The notes beneath the pieces are model-generated. The model ran no database searches and was not told where the DNA came from. It worked only from the letters and a program-made list of their open reading frames with translations. Positions 1 through 5,489 of a stretch of 7,962 bases of DNA are shown in pieces; position 1 is the stretch's first letter, and each line of letters starts with the position of its first letter. Location: the NCBI GenBank assembly GCA_012519465.1, contig JAAYQD010000122.1:1-7962 (forward strand). The letters run 5' to 3'. The position numbers and the translations under genes are program-made. This DNA is from Candidatus Cloacimonadota bacterium. GTDB taxonomy: Bacteria; Cloacimonadota; Cloacimonadia; Cloacimonadales; Cloacimonadaceae.

Positions 1-1700
1 CCCTGGTTACATTCACCTGTGTGAAAGGTAAGTACGTGGATAGCGAAGGCAACTATATGGGAACCACAATTGTGGCAAAAACATCCAATGGCAGAGCCAC
101 CGTGCGTTACAGCTCCAGCACACAGGCCACAGCAGGATCCGATGATGGCAATGAAATCATCAAAGCCGCCATTGGCGACGTCTTCAGCGAAAGGGAAGTG
201 GTGATTCGCGCTGGCTCCCCGTCTTTGATCGAACTGCAATCTTTTGTGGTAGATGAAGAGGGAAATAGCGAAGAATCAAACACCAACCCCGTGGAAAGCC
301 CCAACCAAATTTGGCTGCATGCACGCCTCAGAGACCTGTATGGCAACGCTTGCCAAAACAAACCTGTCAAGTTTACCACAGATTTGGGAACATTTATCAA
401 TACCCAACAGACCATTCAGGTAAGCACCCAGCAAAATGGCGTGGCCAGCACCAGGTTTATTCCTGGCTTGCAAGCTGGAGCCGCCACCCTGGAAGCTTGG
501 GCAAATAACGACACACTCTCCACACAGATGATCTTCAACGTCACATCCAGCGATATACACTCCATCACCTTTACACAAGATTCTCAGATAGATATCAACG
601 TGGCAAACACCGGCGGTGATGAATCCGCCATCCTCAGAGTGAAGCTGCGCGATATCAACGGCAACCTCATCGATACCCAAAAAGATATCTGGTTTCGCAT
701 CGTGAATACCAGTCCTCCTGCAGGTGCAAACCTGAACGGACATCCCACAAGTGACTCTGTGATGGTGGTATCCACTGGAGGTGAGGCGCAAATCTCGGTG
801 AATAGCGGACTGGGGTCTGGAACACTCTCGATAAGAGCTTCCCATACCAGAGAATCGGATGGACGCTGGATACGCGCCACCAAAGCCAATATCGTTATTC
901 ACGCAGGCTCCCCTGCCACGATTGCCCCATTTATCGGCAGATACAATACGGGACAAAGCATGGGAGGCGGCCTGTGGGAAGTGATTGCCGGCGCCGAAGT
1001 GTATGATATACACGGCAACCCCGTGGATAGAGGCACCTCCGTATTCTTTGAACTCTTGGATAATACCACCTATTGTACGATAGCTGCCAATGCCTATGTT
1101 GGAAACGTGAGTGTGGACGATGATTCCTTGGCAGGAGTGGCATATACCACCGTGATTTATCCGGGAATCCGCACCAATCAATACATCACCATCCAGGCAT
1201 CCACCGGCTCTGTGGAAGGAAGCACGGTAACGGGATATTCCACAGTGACGCTGCCCCTCAATGAACCCCAGCTATCCCTGCAGCCAAATCCGCAATCCTT
1301 GAACTTTGGAGATACAGCACCAGAATGGAAGCATGCTGATCTTCATCTCAAGCTCACGGATGGTCAGGGATCGCCCATTGGAGATCAGGAAGTGATGTTA
1401 TCCAGCACCAAAGGACAATTTGTGCAGGTACCGGGTTATTCCATACCTCCTCATGGAGGAAACCCCAGTGCCTGGATTTTGAAGACATTGTATGATCCGG
1501 ATAACGACGCCAATCCCAATTTTGGGATGGCAATAGGTCAGATCAGATTCCATCGTTATGAGTGCCCTGCCGGTATTCCAGAAACGGAAACCCCGGGTCA
1601 AACCAGTGGAACGATTATTGCCCGTATCTTGGGAACCGAAGCCATGGATACGGCGGATATCGTGATCTATCGTTATTGGACGCCAAATCCCCCATTCTAA
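1..1700 (+). CDS. Bacterial Ig-like (Big_1/invasin-type) repeat protein, 5' end missing
   Basis: This is the C-terminal part of a large all-beta protein. The frame is open to the left edge (codons from base 3 read LVTFTCVKGKY), so the GTG at 21 is an internal valine and not a start. About five Ig-like units can be seen, with approximate boundaries at bases 3-195, 198-545, 546-890, 891-1265 and 1266-1697. Units begin with hinge motifs such as AGSPSLIEL and AGSPATIAP, and several contain the family hallmark of a 'D.xGN/GS' turn (DLYGN, DINGN, DIHGN, DGQGS) followed by V.F/V.L strands and a G.A stretch. Big_1 domains typically form extended rods in secreted or surface-attached adhesins. No membrane anchor, LPXTG-like motif or recognisable sorting domain follows the last unit; the protein ends in WTPNPPF. 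Export signal and full length cannot be judged. The stop TAA is followed by a hairpin, so it is probably transcribed separately from gspE. Fold is fairly sure; role is inference. Confidence 0.82.
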   Translation, partial: LVTFTCVKGKYVDSEGNYMGTTIVAKTSNGRATVRYSSSTQATAGSDDGNEIIKAAIGDVFSEREVVIRAGSPSLIELQSFVVDEEGNSEESNTNPVESPNQIWLHARLRDLYGNACQNKPVKFTTDLGTFINTQQTIQVSTQQNGVASTRFIPGLQAGAATLEAWANNDTLSTQMIFNVTSSDIHSITFTQDSQIDINVANTGGDESAILRVKLRDINGNLIDTQKDIWFRIVNTSPPAGANLNGHPTSDSVMVVSTGGEAQISVNSGLGSGTLSIRASHTRESDGRWIRATKANIVIHAGSPATIAPFIGRYNTGQSMGGGLWEVIAGAEVYDIHGNPVDRGTSVFFELLDNTTYCTIAANAYVGNVSVDDDSLAGVAYTTVIYPGIRTNQYITIQASTGSVEGSTVTGYSTVTLPLNEPQLSLQPNPQSLNFGDTAPEWKHADLHLKLTDGQGSPIGDQEVMLSSTKGQFVQVPGYSIPPHGGNPSAWILKTLYDPDNDANPNFGMAIGQIRFHRYECPAGIPETETPGQTSGTIIARILGTEAMDTADIVIYRYWTPNPPF

Positions 1701-1745
1701 AGATAAACAGTAGCCATTACCAAGAGCTAATGGCGAATACGATAT

Positions 1746-1784
1746 ATGCGCCGGGAGATCCCGGTCTTCCGGCGCATTATTTTC
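1746..1784 (+). terminator. Possible intrinsic terminator after the Ig-repeat gene
   Basis: A perfect inverted repeat TGCGCCGG (1747-1754) / CCGGCGCA (1769-1776), extended by one A-T pair, encloses a 14-base loop and is followed by TTATTTT. The loop side contains a competing hairpin, CCGGG-AGAT-CCCGG (1751-1764). The T-tract is interrupted, so termination strength is uncertain. It sits 46 bases after the stop and about 85 before the gspE start, as expected for a transcript end. Confidence 0.55.
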
Positions 1785-1855
1785 ACCCCGAAGCTAAGGA
1801 GTATTATAAAACAAAAGCTGGCACACATGCCTTAAGGATTTATAAAAACATTATC

Positions 1856-1862
1856 AAGGAAG
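1856..1862 (+). promoter_or_regulatory. Ribosome binding site of gspE
   Basis: AAGGAAG ends five bases before the ATG at 1868. It supports this ATG as the start, and the protein then begins directly with the conserved N-terminal domain. The 167 bases between genes also contain TATTATAAA (1802-1810), which could be a -10 region, but no convincing -35 is visible. Confidence 0.7.
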
Positions 1863-1867
1863 TTTAA

Positions 1868-3523
1868 ATGAGCTATAATCCACAGTTTACACGCATCGGC
1901 GAAGTGTTGGTGCACGAGGGTTATGTGACCGAGGATCAGGTAAAAGAAGCCGTCATCAAGATGGGCAATTTTGACCTTAAAATTGGTGAAACCCTGATCA
2001 AACTTGGCTACCTGAAGGAAAGAGACCTGCTGCAGGCTTTGCATTTACAATTGGGTTATGATATTGTAAATGAAAGGGAACTCACAGATCTGGATTTGGA
2101 AGTGGTAGCCTTGATACCAGAGCCTTATGCTTTGGAAAACCGCGTGATCGCCCTCAGAGAAGAAGCCGATGGCATAGTGGTGGGTCTTACCGATCCAGAC
2201 AACCTTACAGTTTTGGATAGCCTCAAAAAGATTTTGGGCAAAAACATCAAGCCCGAATTGATTGGTGATACAGCCCTCCAGGATACCATCGATAAATATT
2301 ACAAAAGCATCCGCACCACCACCGAGGTGGAAGATGCCGTTGGTGGTTTTGACTTTGTGGCAGTGGATGAAGATGAAAACGAGATCACCATTGCCAGCGC
2401 CTCCTCTGATGCTGATGCACCCGTGGTAAAGCTGGTAAATCTGATTATCAACGAAGCCATCAAATCCGGAGCCACAGATATCCACATCGAACCCCTCACC
2501 AAAACCTCTCGTATTCGCTATCGTATAGACGGTGCCCTGCGCGAGGTGATGACGCCACCCATCGGCATGCACGCCGGCGTGATTTCACTTACCAAGGTGA
2601 TGTCCAAGCTCAATATCGCCGAACGCCGCCTGCCCCAGGATGGTCATATTTCCCTCAAAACCGCTATGAAAAGCGTGGACGTACGTGTTTCCATCACTCC
2701 CACAGTATTGGGTGAAAAGGTGGTGATGCGTCTCTTGGATAAGGGAGATTTTGGCTTCAAACTCACCACCCTCGGTTTTGAAGAAGAGGATATGGCGATC
2801 TTCGCCAAGATTATCCGCCGTCCCTATGGAATCATCATCGTTTCCGGACCCACCGGCAGCGGAAAATCCACCACCCTGCACGCCGCCCTCAAGGAAATCC
2901 AAAATATCGAAACCAATATCATTACTGTGGAAGACCCCGTGGAATACCGTCTGGATGGAATTACACAGATTGAAACCAAGGAGCAGATTGGGCTCACCTT
3001 TGGCACCGCCCTGCGTTCAGTATTGCGTCAGGACCCCGATATTGTGCTGATTGGTGAAATTCGAGACCTGGAAACTGCCGATATTGCCATCAAATTCTCG
3101 CTCTCCGGTCACCTTGTTTTCAGCACCCTGCACGCCAATGACGCTCCCTCCACGGTTACCCGTCTTATCGATATCGGCATCAAGCCCTACCTGGTGGGCT
3201 CCTCTCTATCATTGGTGATGGCACAGCGTCTGGTGCGTATGGTGTGCCCCTATTGCAAAGAAGATTACAAACCCACGGAACAGGAACCTATGGATTGTGG
3301 TCTCACCCCGGAAGAGGCCTCCAAGATTGAATTTAAGATGGGTGGGGGCTGCGTCCACTGTGATAACACAGGATTTTCCGGCAGAACCGGTATTTTTGAA
3401 CTGCTTACCGTAGATGCTGATATCCGCCGCATTATTTATGAAGGTGGAAACCAGGATCTCATCCGCGATTCAGCGCTACGTAGCGGAATGCGCACATTGC
3501 ACGACGCCGCTATCTCCAAATGA
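1868..3523 (+). CDS. gspE: GspE/PilB-family secretion or pilus assembly ATPase, C-terminal tail frameshifted off
   Basis: Cytoplasmic hexameric ATPase that powers extension of a pseudopilus (type II secretion) or type IV pilus. Residues 9-61 form an MshEN/T2SSE_N-like domain with two 24-residue motifs. The ATPase core shows Walker A GPTGSGKST (327-335, Lys333), the Asp box with VEDPVE (around 354-359), Walker B DIVLIGEIRD (391-400, Glu397) and the His box SGHLVFSTLHAND (413-425). A tetracysteine zinc site typical of the family is formed by CPYC (460-463) and CVHC (495-498). All catalytic elements are intact. The ORF stops at TGA 3521-3523 after ...DAAISK, while the family's usual ending (K..GITT..EV...) is encoded just downstream in another frame, so the natural length was probably about 570 residues. 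gspF follows closely, so the two are likely co-transcribed. Whether it serves secretion or pili cannot be decided here; pilB is the alternative name. Confidence 0.95.
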   Translation: MSYNPQFTRIGEVLVHEGYVTEDQVKEAVIKMGNFDLKIGETLIKLGYLKERDLLQALHLQLGYDIVNERELTDLDLEVVALIPEPYALENRVIALREEADGIVVGLTDPDNLTVLDSLKKILGKNIKPELIGDTALQDTIDKYYKSIRTTTEVEDAVGGFDFVAVDEDENEITIASASSDADAPVVKLVNLIINEAIKSGATDIHIEPLTKTSRIRYRIDGALREVMTPPIGMHAGVISLTKVMSKLNIAERRLPQDGHISLKTAMKSVDVRVSITPTVLGEKVVMRLLDKGDFGFKLTTLGFEEEDMAIFAKIIRRPYGIIIVSGPTGSGKSTTLHAALKEIQNIETNIITVEDPVEYRLDGITQIETKEQIGLTFGTALRSVLRQDPDIVLIGEIRDLETADIAIKFSLSGHLVFSTLHANDAPSTVTRLIDIGIKPYLVGSSLSLVMAQRLVRMVCPYCKEDYKPTEQEPMDCGLTPEEASKIEFKMGGGCVHCDNTGFSGRTGIFELLTVDADIRRIIYEGGNQDLIRDSALRSGMRTLHDAAISK

Positions 3524-3576
3524 AACGTGGCATCACCACCATCCGCGAAGTCATCAAGATGACCGTGGTTGAATAA
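3520..3576 (+). other. Displaced C-terminal tail of GspE
   Basis: Reading from ATG 3520-3522, which overlaps the gspE stop as ATGA, gives MKRGITTIREVIKMTVVE and then TAA. This matches the expected C-terminus of GspE/PilB proteins, where a lysine-rich helix leads into 'GITT..EV.R/K'. One extra base near 3520 (for example AAA-GTG-AAA in place of AAATGAAA) would join it to the main frame. The stretch is therefore best read as the lost end of gspE and not as a separate gene. Confidence 0.8.
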
Positions 3577-3590
3577 ACTCCAACACTCAA

Positions 3591-3596
3591 AAAGGT
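3591..3596 (+). promoter_or_regulatory. Ribosome binding site of gspF
   Basis: AAAGGT lies eight bases before ATG 3605 and supports that start. Only 28 bases separate the restored gspE stop (3576) from gspF, with no room for a terminator, which favours one operon. Confidence 0.6.
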
Positions 3597-3604
3597 AAAA
3601 CGTT

Positions 3605-4858
3605 ATGCCAAACTTTGCTTACATAGTTAAAGACGCCAAAGGCGCCAGAGTGGAAGGTATCATCAAAGCCGATACCTTGGATATGGCTGTGGAAAAGCTT
3701 GCCAAGGAAGGCAGTACCATCATATCTGTAAAAGCAGCTTCCGAAGGAGCTTTCAAAGGCAAATTATCGCTCTTTGACAAGCTCATGCTCACCATTTACA
3801 AAATACGCACGGGCGTCTCCCTGCGCACTCTGGTGTTCTTTACCCGCCAGCTATCCACAATGTTCTCCGCTGGTCTCACCATCGAAAAAGCCATTACAGA
3901 CCTGGAAAAGGAAGAAAAGAACAAACGCTTTAGCCGGGTTCTCAGAAAACTATCAGACGACATCCGCAAAGGATTTTCCCTCTCGGAAGCGATGGAACAG
4001 CATCCCGGCGTCTTCAACCCCCTGTATGTGGCTTTGGTAAAAGCAGGTGAGGTTTCCGGTACCCTGCACACCGTGTTGGATGAGCTGTCTGACTATCTGG
4101 AAAAAATAGAAGATACGCGCCGCAAGGTGATGTCTTCCATGGCTTACCCCATCTTCATCCTCATCTTCCTGATAGGCGTGGTTTGGGCACTGTTTTATTA
4201 CATCATTCCGCTCTTTGCCGGTGTGTATGGAGACTTTGGTGCTGATCTTCCCGCACCCACCATCGCCGCCATCAAGATATCGGATTTTGTGGTAGGCCAC
4301 GTATTTGGTACGATCCTGATCGTGATAGCAGCGGTCATCGGATTGTTCCTCATCTATCTCACCGATAGGGGACGCTATGTATTTGATTCTTTCAAGCTCA
4401 AAATCCCTGTCATCGGCAAGGTGCTCACCAATTCCATCATGAGCAAATTTGCCCGCACCTTCTCCATCCTGATGGCTGCCGGTGTACCCATTATGGACAC
4501 CATGGAGCTTACCGAAAACGTGGTGCAAAACGCCGTGGTGGAAGCCGGAGTGCGCAAAGCACGTGTGATGGTGAAAGAAGGTTATGGCGTAGCCAACGCC
4601 TTCCGCAGAACAGGGCTTTTCCCGCCCACCCTCCTGCAAATGATCGCCACCGGTGAGGAAACGGGAGATATGGATAAACTTTTGGGCAAAGCAGCCCAAT
4701 TCTATGAAAAGCTGGTGGATAGCGTGATTGATAGACTCACCTCGCTTATCGAGCCTCTGTTGATCGTGATCATGGCTGGCGTAGTGGGCACCATTATCGT
4801 CATTATTTACCTGCCCATCTTCGACCTGGGAGATGCCATCAGTCAAGGATTCAATTAA
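3605..4858 (+). CDS. gspF: GspF/PilC-family inner-membrane platform protein
   Basis: Polytopic inner-membrane protein that couples the GspE ATPase to assembly of pseudopilin or pilin subunits. At 417 residues it has the usual family length (about 400). The N-terminal 65 residues match the short cytoplasmic lead of the family (FAYIVKDAKGARVEG). Two T2SSF repeats follow. The first has FFTRQLSTMFSAGLTIEKAI starting at residue 78, and the second has FARTFSILMAAGVPIMD starting near residue 282; both show the paired 'R.....AG..I' signature. Three hydrophobic membrane segments are visible, at about residues 181-203, 229-252 and 384-405, as is normal for GspF. No defect is seen. It is the second gene of the gspE-gspF pair and is followed by a hairpin. 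pilC is the alternative name if the system makes pili; no gspD, gspG or pilin gene is present in the window to decide. Confidence 0.95.
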   Translation: MPNFAYIVKDAKGARVEGIIKADTLDMAVEKLAKEGSTIISVKAASEGAFKGKLSLFDKLMLTIYKIRTGVSLRTLVFFTRQLSTMFSAGLTIEKAITDLEKEEKNKRFSRVLRKLSDDIRKGFSLSEAMEQHPGVFNPLYVALVKAGEVSGTLHTVLDELSDYLEKIEDTRRKVMSSMAYPIFILIFLIGVVWALFYYIIPLFAGVYGDFGADLPAPTIAAIKISDFVVGHVFGTILIVIAAVIGLFLIYLTDRGRYVFDSFKLKIPVIGKVLTNSIMSKFARTFSILMAAGVPIMDTMELTENVVQNAVVEAGVRKARVMVKEGYGVANAFRRTGLFPPTLLQMIATGEETGDMDKLLGKAAQFYEKLVDSVIDRLTSLIEPLLIVIMAGVVGTIIVIIYLPIFDLGDAISQGFN

Positions 4859-4880
4859 CAACACAGTCCTAACATAACAA

Positions 4881-4930
4881 AGCTTTGCGCTCCGGTTGGT
4901 TTTTTAACGGCTGGGGCGCAAAGTTGTTTG
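4881..4930 (+). terminator. Probable terminator of the gspE-gspF transcript
   Basis: CTTTGCGC (4883-4890) is perfectly complementary to GCGCAAAG (4916-4923), and outer A and G extend it with an A-T pair and a G-T wobble. An inner stem CCG(G)TT / AACGG (4892-4910) carries the T-run in its loop. The 3' side continues TTGTTT, which is a weak T-tract. Position just after the gspF stop supports a terminator role. Confidence 0.55.
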
Positions 4931-4995
4931 GGCTCACTATGTGAGCAGTGAGATGGTGCGATGGATGGCAGGTGCTGCGAACCTGTTTAGAAAAC

Positions 4996-5022
4996 CACGA
5001 ATTACACGAATTTCACTAATTT
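4996..5022. repeat. Three tandem 9-bp repeats (CACGAATTW)
   Basis: CACGAATTA (4996-5004), CACGAATTT (5005-5013) and CACTAATTT (5014-5022) lie head to tail. A relative of the block start is seen at 5388-5400, where AAACCACAAATTA differs from AAACCACGAATTA (4992-5004) at one base. Similar CACGAATT arrays are, from memory, found between genes in several unrelated bacterial genomes; this was not checked. Function unknown. Confidence 0.75.
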
Positions 5023-5137
5023 TTAAAGATACCTACAGCACATCCTCAAAACATATAAAACAACGAGTTGAAGTTTAAGCCCAAAAAAGGACTCAACGTT
5101 ATCACCCATGATAGCCCACCCTTTCAAATAGTGTTTT

Positions 5138-5154
5138 GTGGTTAATAGCACCAC
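5138..5154. promoter_or_regulatory. Dyad element, copy 1 (possible operator)
   Basis: GTGGTTAATAGCACCAC is a perfect inverted repeat of GTGGT/ACCAC around a 7-base centre. The arms extend to TTTGTGGT (5135-5142) / ACCACAAA (5150-5157), 8 bp each. It is not followed by a T-tract, so a terminator is unlikely. A second copy lies 102 bp downstream. Confidence 0.5.
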
Positions 5155-5239
5155 AAACAGATGCATTTATCAACGTATCCATATCTGTCTGAATAACAAT
5201 TACATATAAAAGATACTGTCATAACAATGGATTATATTC

Positions 5240-5256
5240 GTGGTAAATAACACCAC
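5240..5256. promoter_or_regulatory. Dyad element, copy 2 (possible operator)
   Basis: GTGGTAAATAACACCAC matches copy 1 at 15 of 17 bases, with both differences in the non-palindromic centre and the arms unchanged. Conservation of the arms is what a protein-binding site would show. The half-site ACCACAAA recurs at 5390-5397, directly before the TATAAT box. Confidence 0.5.
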
Positions 5257-5341
5257 ACAAAAACAAGGCTAAAACGATGTATGTCGCTCAATATCAATGA
5301 GATATAAGAGTAGGAAGAGATTGGCTGCATTCTTGCATATG

Positions 5342-5366
5342 TATAGCTATAACCAACAATTTGTTG
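5342..5366. repeat. Two adjacent palindromes upstream of the predicted promoter
   Basis: TATAGCTATA (5342-5351) is a perfect 10-bp palindrome, and CAACAA-T-TTGTTG (5354-5366) is a perfect 13-bp one with 6-base arms. The second is centred about 50 bases before the predicted transcription start, a usual place for an activator site. Function is inferred only. Confidence 0.45.
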
Positions 5367-5398
5367 ATAACTTAATCCGACTTCAGGAAACCACAAAT

Positions 5399-5404
5399 TA
5401 TAAT
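5399..5404 (+). promoter_or_regulatory. Candidate -10 box for the leader/lipoprotein transcript
   Basis: A perfect TATAAT lies so that transcription would start near 5411, leaving a short leader before the SD at 5420-5423. No good -35 hexamer is seen at the normal spacing (TCCGAC at 5376-5381), so an activator may be needed, or the match may be chance in AT-rich DNA. Confidence 0.4.
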
Positions 5405-5429
5405 TATTTCCTATCAATTGGAGAAACAT

Positions 5430-5489
5430 ATGAAGAACAAAGCGATATTGTTAAAGACGTGTTTTTTGCATTTTGGAGTATCAGCATGA
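5430..5489 (+). CDS. Possible 19-residue leader peptide overlapping the lipoprotein start
   Basis: ATG 5430 is preceded by GGAG (5420-5423) at good spacing and opens a 19-codon frame, MKNKAILLKTCFLHFGVSA, ending at TGA 5487-5489. The stop overlaps the lipoprotein ATG (5486-5488) as ATGA, the arrangement typical of translational coupling. The peptide has basic residues and then a hydrophobic stretch. I recognise no known leader peptide. It could be a real leader, a decayed upstream start, or chance, since the lipoprotein gene has its own SD. Confidence 0.35.
   Translation: MKNKAILLKTCFLHFGVSA
5473..5478 (+). promoter_or_regulatory. Ribosome binding site of the TPR/CsgG-like lipoprotein gene
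   Basis: TTGGAG lies seven bases before ATG 5486. It supports this start, as does the lipoprotein signal peptide that follows immediately. Confidence 0.65.

Larger units (their letters stand above)
4926..5485. other. Long AT-rich intergenic region with repeats and dyads
   Basis: About 560 bases without a convincing full-length gene. Going left to right it holds a small hairpin GCTCAC-TAT-GTGAGC (4932-4946), a triple 9-base repeat (4996-5022), two matching dyads (5138-5154 and 5240-5256), and a direct repeat CTGTC(TGA)ATAACAAT (5185-5200) / CTGTCATAACAAT (5216-5228). Then come two palindromes (5342-5366), a TATAAT box (5399-5404) and a short leader ORF (5430-5489). No tRNA, rRNA or CRISPR pattern is visible. 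The density of symmetric elements suggests a regulatory region for the gene at 5486, which is inference. Confidence 0.6.

Noticed and set aside
21..23. GTG as the start of the Ig-repeat gene
   Set aside because: The frame is open upstream and the preceding codons (LVTFTC) fit an Ig-like beta strand; no SD is placed before the GTG.
276..1181. 301-codon open frame on the minus strand inside the Ig-repeat gene
   Set aside because: It lies wholly opposite a strongly supported coding region, its translation has no recognisable motif, and it is best explained by codon bias of the sense gene.
3511..3530. Programmed -1 ribosomal frameshift at the end of gspE
   Set aside because: The codons TCC AAA TGA do not form a slippery X-XXY-YYZ heptamer, and GspE proteins are not known to need frameshifting. 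A one-base indel is simpler.
3953..4864. 303-codon open frame on the minus strand opposite gspF
   Set aside because: The sense strand is an unmistakable GspF. The antisense product is rich in His, Gly and Asp with no family features, as shadows of such genes often are.
5138..5157. Dyad copy 1 as an intrinsic terminator
   Set aside because: The stem is A/T-rich at its base, is not followed by a T-run, and a second copy with shorter pairing is conserved in sequence, which favours a DNA-binding site.
4990..5410. CRISPR array or tRNA/att site in the repeat-rich intergenic region
   Set aside because: The repeats are only 9-17 bases, without regular spacers of about 30 bases, and no tRNA cloverleaf or T-loop sequence is seen.
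5232..5429. 65-codon minus-strand frame in the intergenic region
   Set aside because: No SD precedes its ATG, it covers the dyad, palindromes and -10 box, and its Tyr/Ser/Leu-rich translation shows no domain.
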